64,000 nucleotides of DNA from Pontibacter amylolyticus (GTDB lineage Bacteria; Bacteroidota; Bacteroidia; Cytophagales; Hymenobacteraceae), in contig NZ_BMFP01000008.1 in assembly GCF_014638845.1 (NCBI RefSeq), positions 1 through 64,000 of the forward strand. The letters are read 5' to 3'. The notes under the pieces were generated by a model that had not been told where the DNA came from, made no database searches, and was given only the letters and a program-made list of their open reading frames with translations. The translations under genes and the position numbers were made by a program. Within the stretch, counting starts at the first letter, position 1, and the number at the start of each line of letters is the position of its first letter. Positions 16,737 through 25,933 of this stretch are shown here, piece after piece.

Positions 16737-17104
16737 AATACAGAAGGTATGGTACTAGGAGAAAGGTATTGCTTATAATTATAATTTAAATATGTATAAT
16801 TATAAAATCTGCAAAGAGATATTTTTTATGGGTGAACGTTCAGCAGACAAGGGTGAGTAAGAGCTGGTTCGAGCCCAACTTCGGCTATGGTTTTCTTTAA
16901 GGTGCCCTTCAATGCGTGTTGCATCGAAATATCCTCGCCAGCTTCCAAGCCGGTTTTACTTCCGTCTCCGGTACAATTCTAATATGCTAGTTCTGTCTTC
17001 GGTCGAGGTACACGTTGCTTATACCTGAGATCACAGTCATTATGCAGGAGTAAGGAGAGGGCTTAGCGAAAGAGTGCCTTTTGAAGTGTAGGGGTGCCAA
17101 AAAT
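16737..17104. other. Spacer without recognisable gene
   Basis: The first 80 bp, upstream of the OmpA/LamG gene, are very AT-rich and probably hold its promoter. The rest shows no convincing open frame or RNA structure. The last ~30 bp before the next gene are described separately. Confidence 0.5.
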
Positions 17105-17134
17105 CAGTTTTTCTTTTGCTTCCTGTATGCGGCG
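17105..17134 (-). repeat. Duplicated 3' end of the DUF4349 gene
   Basis: Directly downstream of the DUF4349 stop, the minus strand repeats the gene's end in altered form: the gene ends AYRKQKRK-stop, and the following 30 bases encode AAYRKQKKN-stop in a continuing register. This looks like a partial tandem duplication or the scar of a recombination with a paralogue. Confidence 0.6.
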
Positions 17135-18007
17135 TTATTTCCTTTTTTGCTTCCTATAGGCGCTTAGTCCGATCAGCAACAGGAGTCCAAGAAGTATAAA
17201 TGGCCAGATGTTGGTGAGCAAAACGAAGAACCAGATCAGGTTGTCCCAGCCATTCCGGAAGCCTTCTTTGAACTCTTTCGAGAACTCGGTATAGACAGGG
17301 GTGCTTTCGTAAAATGTCATGGTCAGGGTGGAAAGGGAAACTTGGTTTTCCAGGTATTTCAGCCGCCCTTCAACCGATTCGATGTCGGAGCGCAGGGCAG
17401 CGATTTGCTTTTCGATCTCCAGCACCTCTGTTACGGTATTCGCTTTCTTGAGCAGCTCCAGGAACCTGGCTTCGAGCTCCTTCTTGGTCTTGAGGCGGGC
17501 TTGTATATCCAGGAACTCTTCCGTGACATCTTTCACGTTTACTTCCCTAGCGTCAAACTTCTTCACACCTGCAGTAGCTTCACGCAGCAGGTTGTCAAAG
17601 TTGTCGGCAGGCACTCTGATGACCAAGGTATTGCTGATCCTTCCCGGAGATTTAAACTCATTGTCAGAGGAGATATACCCTTTGTGTTTTTCCACCGCGG
17701 CAAATACTGTCTGGCGGGTTACATCGATCTGGTCAGTCTCGTACTCCACCTGTCCCTCTTTGATCAGCTTTCGCTGCAGTTCCATGGCAGGTGCTTCGGG
17801 AGGCGGAGGTGCCATCATAACTGATTCAGCGACATCGTACACAGGTTTTTCATTTTGTGACTGGCATCCGGCGATGGAAAAAAGCAGCGTGAGTAGAATC
17901 ATCCCGGCAATGGCTGGCGGACCGGATTTCGTGCGAGTGGTTGCCGGTTTGTGAAGGTGGCAGCAGGATAAGTGCAGACCGGTTTTAGAGAAGAGTTGTC
18001 GTAACAT
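17135..18007 (-). CDS. DUF4349-domain lipoprotein
   Basis: A 290-residue protein. I use ATG 18007; the frame is open 21 codons further. A basic N-terminal region is followed by a hydrophobic segment and lipobox LFSIAGC. The central domain (about 75-250) is DUF4349: beta strands (TLVIRVPADNFDNLLREA) flank a long coiled coil (LDIQARLKTKKELEARFLELLKKANTVTEVLEIEKQIAALRSDI). A C-terminal transmembrane helix (about 258-282, LIWFFVLLTNIWPFILLGLLLL) is followed by a basic tail. The unusual pairing of a lipobox with a C-terminal helix could span the periplasm. Function of the family is unknown. Confidence 0.82.
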   Translation of the reverse strand: MLRQLFSKTGLHLSCCHLHKPATTRTKSGPPAIAGMILLTLLFSIAGCQSQNEKPVYDVAESVMMAPPPPEAPAMELQRKLIKEGQVEYETDQIDVTRQTVFAAVEKHKGYISSDNEFKSPGRISNTLVIRVPADNFDNLLREATAGVKKFDAREVNVKDVTEEFLDIQARLKTKKELEARFLELLKKANTVTEVLEIEKQIAALRSDIESVEGRLKYLENQVSLSTLTMTFYESTPVYTEFSKEFKEGFRNGWDNLIWFFVLLTNIWPFILLGLLLLIGLSAYRKQKRK

Positions 18008-18153
18008 GGCGAATTCTAAGGGTGTGAGCTGTGACAGCTTATAGATGCAATTGCCCCTGAAATTCCACACGAACCTCTGAAAAAATGTTTTGAGTCCCGT
18101 GTTCTAAGTCCCGTTCAGGTATAAGAGGTGCATTTACAAATGCTCCAAAACAA

Positions 18154-18186
18154 AAATCCCCGACCAGGTATACCGGTCGGGGATTT
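18154..18186 (-). terminator. Terminator after typA with AGGTATACC loop
   Basis: Perfect 12-bp arms AAATCCCCGACC / GGTCGGGGATTT, 22 bp after the typA stop on the minus strand, followed by T residues on that strand. The 9-nt loop (18166-18174) is AGGTATACC, i.e. one copy of the over-represented AGGTATA motif. Confidence 0.92.
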
Positions 18187-18207
18187 CTTATCTAGAGCAG
18201 GCTATAC

Positions 18208-20019
18208 CTACGCTACTTCTTCTTTCTTGCTCATGCGGTTACGCTCGTTCTCGTCGAGGTAGATCTTACGCATGCGCAGGCTCTTTGGCGTCACTTCCAG
18301 GTATTCATCCTTCTGGATGTATTCCATGGCTTCTTCCAGCGAGAAGTTCTTGGCCGGAGCGATCTTGGTGTTGTCGTCAGAACCGGAAGCACGCATGTTT
18401 GTCAGCTTCTTGCCCTTCTGGATGTTCACCGTGATATCGTTCTGGCGGTTATGCTCGCCAATTACCTGACCCATGTACACGTCTACACCCGGATCAACGA
18501 AGAAAGTGCCTCTGTCCTGCAGCTTATCGATAGAATAAGCTGTGCCCGGGCCTGTTTCCATCGAAATGATAGAACCGTTGTTACGGCCAGGGATAGGGCC
18601 TTTGTGCGGCTCGTATGACATGAAGCGGTGGTTCATGATGGCCTCACCGGCAGTGGCTGTCAGTACGTTGTTACGCAGACCGATCAGACCACGCGCTGGA
18701 ATTGTAAACTCCAGGTGCTGCAGGTCGCCTTTTGGCTCCATGATGGTCAGTTCACCTTTACGCATCGACACCAGCTCGATTACCTTGCCGGCAGTCTCTT
18801 CCGGAACGTCTACTACCAGGTGCTCGATTGGCTCGTGGCGTACGCCGTCAATTTCCTTATAGATTACCTGTGGCTGACCCACCTGCAGTTCGTAACCTTC
18901 ACGACGCATCGTTTCGATCAGTACGGACAAGTGGAGGATACCGCGACCGAATACCAGGAAAGAATCCTCGCGGTCGGTTTCCTGTACGCGCAGGGCCAGG
19001 TTTTTCTCAGTTTCTTTGAACAGGCGGTCACGCAGGTGGCGCGACGTCACGAACTTGCCCTCTTTGCCGAAGAAAGGAGAGTTGTTGATCGTGAAGAGCA
19101 TGTTCATGGTTGGCTCATCAATCGAGATGCGTGGCAGTGCCTCCGGATTCTCCGCATCAGCAATAGTATCGCCAATGTCGAAGCCTTCTATACCTGTCAC
19201 GGCGCAGATTTCGCCGGCAGACACTTCCTGCACTGATTTTCTGCCAAGGCCTTCAAATACCTGCAGTTCTTTGATACGACCTTTCTTGATAGAGCCATCT
19301 GCTTTCATCAAACTGATCGGCATACCTTCCTTCAGGGTACCACGGTGCACACGACCGATGGCGATACGACCTACGAAAGAAGAGTAGTCAAGCGAGGTGA
19401 TCTGCATTTGCGGCGAACCTTCACGGTAAGGCGCGGCAGGAATTACATCGATGATAGCGTCCAGAAGCGGCGTGATGTCAGTTGTTGGCTGTGTCCAGTC
19501 AGTGCTCATCCAGCCCTGCTTGGAAGAACCGTACAGCGTGGTGAAGTCCAGCTGGTCTTCAGATGCCTCGAGGTTGAACATCAGGTCGAACACCTGCTCG
19601 TGCACTTCATCAGGACGGCAGTTTTCTTTGTCTACTTTGTTTACTACTACGATCGGCTTCAGGCCCAGCTGAATGGCTTTGCCCAATACGAAACGTGTCT
19701 GTGGCATGGCGCCTTCAAAGGCATCTACCAGCAGAAGTACACCATCGGCCATTTTCAGAACGCGCTCTACCTCGCCGCCGAAGTCGGCGTGACCAGGTGT
19801 GTCGATTACGTTGATCTTAAAGCCTTTGTAACGAACTGATACGTTCTTGGAAACGATCGTGATACCGCGCTCGCGCTCCAGGTCATTGTTGTCTAGGATA
19901 AGGTCGTCAAAGTGCTGGTGGTCAGCGAATAGCTTTGAAGCGTGGATGATCTTGTCCACGAGCGTCGTCTTGCCGTGGTCTACGTGTGCGATAATCGCGA
20001 TATTTCGAATATTTTGCAT
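18208..20019 (-). CDS. typA: Translational GTPase TypA/BipA
   Basis: A 603-residue ribosome-binding GTPase related to EF-G, involved in ribosome assembly and stress adaptation. G1 AHVDHGKTT, switch [17 protein letters not shown] and G4 NKVD are in the N-terminal domain; the OB-like domain II, two alpha/beta domains and the BipA-specific C-terminal region follow ([21 protein letters not shown]). Full length. Monocistronic, with a -7 element at 20040-20047 and a strong terminator. Confidence 0.96.
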   Translation of the reverse strand: MQNIRNIAIIAHVDHGKTTLVDKIIHASKLFADHQHFDDLILDNNDLERERGITIVSKNVSVRYKGFKINVIDTPGHADFGGEVERVLKMADGVLLLVDAFEGAMPQTRFVLGKAIQLGLKPIVVVNKVDKENCRPDEVHEQVFDLMFNLEASEDQLDFTTLYGSSKQGWMSTDWTQPTTDITPLLDAIIDVIPAAPYREGSPQMQITSLDYSSFVGRIAIGRVHRGTLKEGMPISLMKADGSIKKGRIKELQVFEGLGRKSVQEVSAGEICAVTGIEGFDIGDTIADAENPEALPRISIDEPTMNMLFTINNSPFFGKEGKFVTSRHLRDRLFKETEKNLALRVQETDREDSFLVFGRGILHLSVLIETMRREGYELQVGQPQVIYKEIDGVRHEPIEHLVVDVPEETAGKVIELVSMRKGELTIMEPKGDLQHLEFTIPARGLIGLRNNVLTATAGEAIMNHRFMSYEPHKGPIPGRNNGSIISMETGPGTAYSIDKLQDRGTFFVDPGVDVYMGQVIGEHNRQNDITVNIQKGKKLTNMRASGSDDNTKIAPAKNFSLEEAMEYIQKDEYLEVTPKSLRMRKIYLDENERNRMSKKEEVA

Positions 20020-20039
20020 TGAATAGATTTTTCGAGGTG

Positions 20040-20047
20040 CAAAGGTA
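20040..20047 (-). promoter_or_regulatory. Putative -7 element for typA
   Basis: The minus strand reads TACCTTTG (TAnnTTTG), 21 bp upstream of the typA start. No clear -33 element. Confidence 0.4.
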
Positions 20048-20231
20048 TGTAAAACCCTTCGTATTTTTAGTAGTCCGCTCGAAATAAACAGGTTAGGTTA
20101 TTATTAAATCTTCTCTCTCAGCACGATGGCCTAGGTTAAGGAGCAAACATTCTACAGCCTTCCTTTGTTCAATGAGGTATAAAATAATCAACAGGGCCCG
20201 TTATTTGCTCTGGAATTTCGTAAACAACTGT

Positions 20232-20780
20232 ATGAAAATGTTTTATGTCTATACCCTGCTCTTGTTCCTGAGCCTGCCCGCCTGCGGCCAGCAGGACCAG
20301 CCGGTCACCGACTCCGAGGGTGTTATCCTGGCTTCAGCAGACGCAGATGTCACCCAGAACGGCGGGACCAAAAAATCAAAACAAACCTACGAGGTTACCA
20401 AAACCGACGCCGAGTGGAAAAGACTGCTCACGCCGGAGCAATATTTTGTGCTCCGCGAGAAGGGAACGGAGCCTGCTTTCAGCGGCAAGTATAATGATCA
20501 CCACGAAAAGGGCACCTATACCTGCGCCGCCTGCGGCAATGAGCTTTTCTCCTCCGACACCAAGTTTGACTCCGGTACCGGTTGGCCCAGCTACTTCAAG
20601 CCGATCTCTGCCAAAAACGTGAGAGAACTGACTGACCGCAGCATGGGCATGGTGCGCACCGAAGTCGTGTGCGGCAAATGCGGCGGGCACCTGGGACACG
20701 TGTTCGACGACGGACCCAAGCCAACCGGTCTGCGCTACTGCCTCAACTCAGCCGCGCTAGGCTTTAAGAAGGGTAAGTAA
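20232..20780 (+). CDS. msrB: Peptide-methionine (R)-S-oxide reductase, lipoprotein form
   Basis: Reduces the R-sulfoxide of methionine in proteins. The start is ATG 20232, giving 182 residues with a lipoprotein signal ([14 protein letters not shown]); an open extension of 20 codons upstream lacks signal character. The MsrB domain covers about 55-180: zinc ligands CAAC and [21 protein letters not shown] and the catalytic cysteine in RYCLNSAAL. The lipobox places it at the periplasmic side of a membrane, so it probably repairs envelope proteins. Monocistronic. Confidence 0.92.
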   Translation: MKMFYVYTLLLFLSLPACGQQDQPVTDSEGVILASADADVTQNGGTKKSKQTYEVTKTDAEWKRLLTPEQYFVLREKGTEPAFSGKYNDHHEKGTYTCAACGNELFSSDTKFDSGTGWPSYFKPISAKNVRELTDRSMGMVRTEVVCGKCGGHLGHVFDDGPKPTGLRYCLNSAALGFKKGK

Positions 20781-21000
20781 ATTGTTGAATTGCTGATGGT
20801 TAAATTGTTGCTCGTGCACGATTGACCTGCCCCTGCCCCTCCGAGGAGGGGATTTCAGCGCACGATTTAGTTAGGTGTGTTGGTGCGGGACTTGGACAGG
20901 TATAGCGATGCATGACTGCCGGTGAACGTTTCGGACAGGTCGCGACCTGCCCCTACGAAACCCATTCAACAATTTAACCATCTAACAATTCAACAATCAT
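20781..21000. repeat. 220-bp element with ~31-bp terminal inverted repeats
   Basis: The left end (20781-20812) and the reverse complement of the right end (20963-21000) agree closely: both read (A)ATTGTTGAATTG...GATGGTTAAATTGTTG. Between them lie a CCCCTGCCCCTCC-GAGGAGGGG hairpin (about 20829-20850) and the palindrome CAGGTCGCGACCTG near 20937-20950. No open frame. It may be a non-autonomous mobile repeat or a stable 3' hairpin of the msrB transcript. Confidence 0.75.
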
Positions 21001-21064
21001 TCAAAATTCAACTCTAAACTCCCATACGCCGTACTTTCTATCCAACACTAACGAGAAAACAGAC

Positions 21065-21331
21065 ATGACTGAACTACACTCTGAAGCGGAGAACATAGAA
21101 AATCTAGCGCAGACCATTATGGCGGCCTTTAAGGCGAGAAACATACAGGCAGGTGAGGTGCTGCAGTACCAGGAGCTTTATCCATACCTGCAGGAGCGCT
21201 ATCCGAAGTACAAAGACGTGCAGAAGGAAGCAGAGCACCACCTGGCAAAACTGGCCTGGGTGACACCTGCCCCGGAAGGGCTTATGCTTACACAAGTAGG
21301 GGAGAGTAGCCTCGCCGATACAAATGAGTAA
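21065..21331 (+). CDS. Hypothetical protein, 88 aa
   Basis: No family recognised. Soluble and mostly helical: an acidic N-terminus, then AQTIMAAFKARNIQAGEVLQ and YPYLQERYPKYKDVQKEAEHHLAKLAWVT, ending with an acidic tail. The pattern of three helices followed by a short beta-like turn (APEGLMLTQVG) could be a small winged-helix-like fold, but this is weak. It lies between a repeat element and a lipoprotein gene, with good codon use. Confidence 0.6.
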   Translation: MTELHSEAENIENLAQTIMAAFKARNIQAGEVLQYQELYPYLQERYPKYKDVQKEAEHHLAKLAWVTPAPEGLMLTQVGESSLADTNE

Positions 21332-21420
21332 CTAGCGCGCTTTTATACTTTTTCATCCGTATACATAGTATAAGGCATTTTAATTAGTGCCTTTATTTTA
21401 CTATTTTAAGATAAAACGAG

Positions 21421-21753
21421 ATGAAAAAGTGCCTGAACTGGATAGGGGGAATTGCGCTGCTTGCGATTATGGGTTGCACCTCACTTTCAGAAGGGGGAAG
21501 GGGTCCTTTGCCGCCTAATCCGGACCATTCACAGCGTGTCAGGTATAGAGAAGGCCAGCCGGTGCGTCACCAAATGCACGAGCAGGCAAGCGACATTAAC
21601 CGCAAGCGTAATATCGAAGAGTATGACCGCAATGCTCCCGTTAACCTGCCGCCTGAAGTACGACCTCAGCAACTGCCCAATGCTCCGGTAGATTCCACAA
21701 GACACCGCATCCTACGCATTCTACCCACCAAGCCGCCCGTTGGAAACAATTAA
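21421..21753 (+). CDS. Hypothetical small lipoprotein, 110 aa
   Basis: Signal peptide and lipobox (IALLAIMGCTSL, lipidated C19) followed by a proline-, arginine- and asparagine-rich mature part without clear domains (PLPPNPDHSQRVRYREGQPV; APVNLPPEVRPQQLPNAPVD), probably extended or disordered. No family known to me. It is followed by an 18-bp perfect hairpin shared with the convergent gene. Confidence 0.65.
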   Translation: MKKCLNWIGGIALLAIMGCTSLSEGGRGPLPPNPDHSQRVRYREGQPVRHQMHEQASDINRKRNIEEYDRNAPVNLPPEVRPQQLPNAPVDSTRHRILRILPTKPPVGNN

Positions 21754-21757
21754 GGTA

Positions 21758-21799
21758 TAAACGAGAAGCGCTGCCTGTAGGGGCAGCGCTTCTCGTTTA
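21758..21799. terminator. Bidirectional terminator
   Basis: Arms of 18 bp, perfectly complementary (21758-21775 and 21782-21799, core GAGAAGCGCTGCC), with a 6-nt loop. It ends both the lipoprotein gene (plus) and the convergent 84-aa gene (minus), whose stop codon lies inside the right arm. Confidence 0.95.
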
Positions 21800-22051
21800 T
21801 TTTTTCTTTTTGTTCTTATCCTCGTTTTTGTCACGTAGATCGCTGACATCTTCAATCTCTATCTCTTCGTCACCGATGTGCAGTTCATCCGGTTCAAGGT
21901 CTACGTATACCTCGTGGTCAGGTGGCGTGGTGTCCGATTCCCGGTCGGCGCTTTTTGGGGCAGGTTTGCTGCTGATTTTCTTTTGGTCGCTTTCTTTTCC
22001 CAGGTGGCCGCTATCGCGCTTCTTCTCGTGGAAATTATCTTGGTTCTTCAT
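21797..22051 (-). CDS. Small highly charged protein, 84 aa
   Basis: Hydrophilic throughout, Lys-rich at both ends with an acidic centre (DLEPDELHIGDEEIEIEDVSDL). No membrane or signal segment and no recognised family; likely disordered apart from the acidic stretch. Its stop codon is embedded in the bidirectional terminator, which supports a genuine transcript end. It is divergent from metG with a 150-bp spacer. Confidence 0.6.
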   Translation of the reverse strand: MKNQDNFHEKKRDSGHLGKESDQKKISSKPAPKSADRESDTTPPDHEVYVDLEPDELHIGDEEIEIEDVSDLRDKNEDKNKKKK

Positions 22052-22179
22052 ATATGTCGGGTGATTAGATTCCTGATAGTTTGGTTTACCGTTTACGAAA
22101 AAGTAACGGACGAGTCAGTTTATAATTGTCATTTTTTTGGATTAGGTAGCATGGCGCCTGTCAATCCGGCCGGTATTTG

Positions 22180-22187
22180 TATATTTG
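22180..22187 (+). promoter_or_regulatory. Putative -7 element for metG
   Basis: TATATTTG matches TAnnTTTG and sits 16 bp before the metG ATG, implying a very short leader. Confidence 0.4.
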
Positions 22188-22203
22188 CGTTTTTACAAGA
22201 ACT

Positions 22204-24243
22204 ATGGCTGAAAACTATAAACGATATACCGTAACGGCGGCTTTGCCTTATGCCAACGGCCCGGTGCACATTGGGCACCTGGCGGGCGTATACCTGCCGG
22301 CCGACATCTACGTGCGCTACCTGCGCGCGCAGGGCAGAGACGTGAAATTCATCGGTGGCTCCGACGAGCACGGCGTTCCGATCACGATCCGCGCCAAGAA
22401 AGAAGGCATCACGCCGCAGCAGGCCGTGGACAAGTACCACGAGCTGATCAAAAAGTCATTCGAGGACTTCAACGTATCCTTCGACATCTACTCCCGCACT
22501 TCTTCCCAAACGCACCACGAGACGGCCTCCGACTTTTTCCTGAAGCTGTACAACGATGGTAAGTTTGTGGAGCAGACCACCCAGCAGTACTATGACGAGA
22601 AGGCGCAGCAATTCCTGGCTGACCGTTACATCGTGGGCACCTGCCCGAAGTGCGGAAACGAGAACGCTTACGGAGACCAATGCGAGAGCTGCGGTACCTC
22701 CCTCAACGCCACCGACCTGATCAACCCGAAAAGCACGCTGAGCGGTGCTGTGCCCGTGATGCGCGAGACCAAGCACTGGTACCTGCCGCTGAACGAGTAC
22801 GAGGCCTGGCTGCGCGAGTGGATTGTGGATGGCCACAAAGGCGACTGGAAGCCGAACGTATACGGGCAGTGCAAAAGCTGGATTGACCAGGGCCTGCAGC
22901 CGCGCGCCGTTACCCGCGACCTCGACTGGGGCGTGCCCGTGCCGGTAGCAGGTGCCGAAGGCAAAGTGCTCTACGTATGGTTCGATGCGCCGATCGGTTA
23001 CATTTCTGCCACCAAAGAACTGACGCCGGAATGGGAGAAATACTGGAAAGACCCGGAGACGAAACTGGTGCACTTCATCGGCAAGGACAACATCGTGTTC
23101 CACTGCATCATCTTCCCAAGCATGCTCAAGGCGCACGGCGATTACATCCTGCCAGACAATGTGCCGGCCAACGAGTTCCTCAACCTGGAAGGCGATAAGA
23201 TCTCTACGTCCCGCAACTGGGCCGTGTGGCTGCATGAGTATCTGGAAGAGTTCCCGGGCAAAGGCGACGTGCTCCGATATGCGCTGGCCGCCAACATGCC
23301 GGAGACGAAGGACAACGACTTCACCTGGAAGGATTACCAGGCCCGCAACAACAACGAATTATTAGCCATTCTGGGCAACTTTATCAACCGCGCCGTAGTG
23401 CTCACCCAAAAGTACTACAACGGCGAGGTACCGGCCCGTGGCGAGCTGCAGGACTATGACAAGGAGGTGCTGGGTGTGCTGGAAGGGATGCCGATGGTGA
23501 TTGCAACCTACCTGGATCGCTACCGTTTCCGCGACGCCTTGAGCGAACTGATGAACCTGGCTCGTTTGGGGAACAAATACCTGGCCGACACCGAGCCTTG
23601 GAAGCTGATCAAAACAGATGAGGAGCGCGTGAAAACCATCATGAACATTGCGCTGCAGATCTCTACCAGCCTCAGCATCCTGATGGAGCCCTTCCTGCCA
23701 ACCTCAGCCCAGAAGCTGGCCAGCATGCTCAACAAGCCGCTGGGCAAATGGGCGGATGCCGGATCAGCTGATCTGCTGGCAACTGGTCATGTGATCGGAA
23801 CGCCGGAGCTGATGTTTGAGAAAGTGGAAGACGCCGCTGTGGAGGCACAAGTACAGAAGCTGCTGGATACCAAAAAAGCCAACGAAGCAGCCAACGCCGT
23901 CGTGGAACCCGCCAAGGAGAACATCTCGTTTGAGGACTTTAACAAGCTGGACATCCGCATTGGTACCATTATCGAGGCGGAAAAAGTAGCCAAGACCAAA
24001 AAGCTGTTGAAGCTGACCATCGATACAGGTATAGACCAGCGCACGGTGGTGAGTGGCATTGCCGAGTTCTTCAGTCCGGAGGCGATCATCGGGCAGCAGG
24101 TGAGCATCCTGGTGAACCTGGCACCCCGCGACATCAAAGGCATTACCAGCCAGGGCATGATCCTGATGGCGGAGAATGCTGACGGTTCGCTGGCTTTTGT
24201 GCAGCCGAGCAAAGAAGTTAAGAACGGGGGAACGGTGAGTTAA
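22204..24243 (+). CDS. metG: Methionyl-tRNA synthetase
   Basis: Charges tRNA-Met with methionine. I start at ATG 22204 ([20 protein letters not shown]), 679 residues; the open frame begins 9 codons earlier with TTG. Class I signature HIGH is seen as HIGH in [10 protein letters not shown]; the zinc knuckle is CPKCG...CESCG; the KMSKS-type loop is reduced to KISTSR; the anticodon-binding helical domain follows; and a C-terminal tRNA-binding (EMAP-like) OB domain occupies about 575-679 ([15 protein letters not shown]). Monocistronic, ended by a hairpin. Confidence 0.96.
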   Translation: MAENYKRYTVTAALPYANGPVHIGHLAGVYLPADIYVRYLRAQGRDVKFIGGSDEHGVPITIRAKKEGITPQQAVDKYHELIKKSFEDFNVSFDIYSRTSSQTHHETASDFFLKLYNDGKFVEQTTQQYYDEKAQQFLADRYIVGTCPKCGNENAYGDQCESCGTSLNATDLINPKSTLSGAVPVMRETKHWYLPLNEYEAWLREWIVDGHKGDWKPNVYGQCKSWIDQGLQPRAVTRDLDWGVPVPVAGAEGKVLYVWFDAPIGYISATKELTPEWEKYWKDPETKLVHFIGKDNIVFHCIIFPSMLKAHGDYILPDNVPANEFLNLEGDKISTSRNWAVWLHEYLEEFPGKGDVLRYALAANMPETKDNDFTWKDYQARNNNELLAILGNFINRAVVLTQKYYNGEVPARGELQDYDKEVLGVLEGMPMVIATYLDRYRFRDALSELMNLARLGNKYLADTEPWKLIKTDEERVKTIMNIALQISTSLSILMEPFLPTSAQKLASMLNKPLGKWADAGSADLLATGHVIGTPELMFEKVEDAAVEAQVQKLLDTKKANEAANAVVEPAKENISFEDFNKLDIRIGTIIEAEKVAKTKKLLKLTIDTGIDQRTVVSGIAEFFSPEAIIGQQVSILVNLAPRDIKGITSQGMILMAENADGSLAFVQPSKEVKNGGTVS

Positions 24244-24263
24244 TCATTCGTTTCGTTAATTAG

Positions 24264-24300
24264 AAAACCTCACTTGCCTGATGCTGGTAAGTGAGGTTTT
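24264..24300 (+). terminator. Terminator after metG
   Basis: AAAACCTCACTT (24264-24275) pairs with AAGTGAGGTTTT (24289-24300), followed by a T-rich run. It may also serve the convergent HD-effector gene on the minus strand. Confidence 0.9.
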
Positions 24301-24310
24301 TCTTTTTAAG

Positions 24311-25489
24311 CTATGCCAAAAAAAGCCAGGCAACGAGGTAACTGAGCAAAACAGCCCCCAGGCCAAGCGCAAATACGGTATAAGCCAACTTCAACAGGCG
24401 GTACTTTCTGGAAAGCACTTGTCCCTGCAAGTAGATGTTATCCGCCATGCTATTATAAAGCAGGTTATGATCCCGCATCAGATTCCGGATACCTTCCCGA
24501 TAGGTATAGGAGTCAAGCTGGATGAAGTTTCCAAAGAATAGAAAGTCTATCTTATTCTCAGGCATTGCCGTGTTTTTGGTATTGGGTCGTGTGGAGCGTA
24601 TGGCCAGTATAATAGTGACCAAACAAACGACTGTCAGCAGGATGGAGGGCAACAGCAGATGCGGCACATCCTGAAACTTGTTGAAGAAGGACGAGATCAT
24701 GATGGAGGCAATGATGGCGTTGACAGAGATCAGCATGTTTGCTTTGTTGTCGGCTATCACACTCAGCTGAAGGTGACTGGCCATAGTCGTCCGGAACATG
24801 GTTTCAACTCCTTTGCTGGCTTTCTGCTCTTTCTCCTTCCTAAGGTCCTTTTTCAGGGCTTTGTTTTCTTCCCATAGGGCTTCCAGCTCTTCATTTTCCT
24901 TCCTAAGTTCCTTTCGCTTTTGCTTCAATAGTTTGATGTTTTGCTCTTTGCCGGCAGAGAAGGCCCTCTTGGCGTATTTTGTGTAATAATAATGCTGCTT
25001 GAGCAATGCCAGATGCTTGTCTATCCAATCGTACTGGCCTACTTTGGTATCCGGGGCTGCTGCCTTCCTCTCGGCTCTTGCCACGTAATCGTCTGAAGCC
25101 AGGAAGCTGGCGACAGCATCGCATAGCGCTTCCTCTAACAGATCGCGGGGGCGCTGCGGGTAATGGGTGGCGGCAATGCACTGCGATATTCTTAGGATCT
25201 CCGCCTGATTCAAATTACAGCTCACCAGAAACTCTGTAACGGGCGCGACCTTTTGCTCGTCAAGCAGCTCTCCCGAATCGCTGTAGTAGAGGTCATGTAG
25301 CCAGGCTGCCAGCAGAAGCAAACGTGTCTCTTCATCGCTAAAATCACAGAATTTACTGATCGCCTCAGCTACGGCAACCAGCGTTTTAGTGTGTTGCAGG
25401 TCAAAACCAACGGCTTCGTTCGTGCCATGCATGGGAAGGTTAAGCCCTACAAAGGCATTGGCTCTATCCAGAATATCATCTTCCATCAT
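24311..25489 (-). CDS. HD-domain protein with Pycsar-type transmembrane effector domain
   Basis: A 392-residue protein with two modules. Residues ~1-175 form an HD phosphohydrolase-like domain with intact ligands H33, H65-D66 and D124, plus H109. A basic/acidic coiled coil (about 181-227) follows. Residues ~229-392 match the Pycsar effector transmembrane family (PF18967, also listed as DUF5706): R233...H239-LQLS...AD247-NKANMLISVNA, with membrane helices at about 250-268, 277-296 and 365-390. In Pycsar antiphage systems this membrane domain responds to cyclic pyrimidine nucleotides; here the fused HD domain could bind or hydrolyse a nucleotide. The divergent neighbour is a nucleotidyl cyclase. 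HD-fused forms are widespread in Bacteroidota, so a housekeeping signalling role is also possible. Confidence 0.85.
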   Translation of the reverse strand: MMEDDILDRANAFVGLNLPMHGTNEAVGFDLQHTKTLVAVAEAISKFCDFSDEETRLLLLAAWLHDLYYSDSGELLDEQKVAPVTEFLVSCNLNQAEILRISQCIAATHYPQRPRDLLEEALCDAVASFLASDDYVARAERKAAAPDTKVGQYDWIDKHLALLKQHYYYTKYAKRAFSAGKEQNIKLLKQKRKELRKENEELEALWEENKALKKDLRKEKEQKASKGVETMFRTTMASHLQLSVIADNKANMLISVNAIIASIMISSFFNKFQDVPHLLLPSILLTVVCLVTIILAIRSTRPNTKNTAMPENKIDFLFFGNFIQLDSYTYREGIRNLMRDHNLLYNSMADNIYLQGQVLSRKYRLLKLAYTVFALGLGAVLLSYLVAWLFLA

Positions 25490-25933
25490 AGTTCTAGTTT
25501 TTAGCGTTTCTGTAGCTTCCTGTCGTCACCATATTCCATATTCAGACTGGATATATGAAGTCGATTTTACTGATCAAGTTAGAGTTTAAAGCAATATTAT
25601 CCTAATAAAATTTACTTTATTGTACTGGTAATTAACTACTTATGGGTATGTGGCTATATATGATTAAAATAATTTTTGAACTGTAGCAGCTGTGTATGAT
25701 ATGAAAAAATTTGAACGCATCCTACCAGAAGATAGTGAGTGTAAATGCCTGATTACATGTTGATTATTTCACAATATGCCTTGCGCTTTACATTGCTGAT
25801 TAGCTATTAGAGCAAATAGCTTCTGGCACAATCTGCGAAATGACGCTGTTCGTTTTAATAGGATTACCGTAAATATAATGTATGTGTTATAAATGTGGAT
25901 TATATCAATGATGATGCTTAAATATTTCACTCT
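25490..25933. other. AT-rich divergent spacer between effector and cyclase genes
   Basis: This 444-bp region is clearly poorer in GC than the neighbouring genes and has no credible open frame or long hairpin. It must contain the promoters of the HD-effector gene (minus) and the cyclase gene (plus). I saw no obvious paired operator. Confidence 0.5.
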
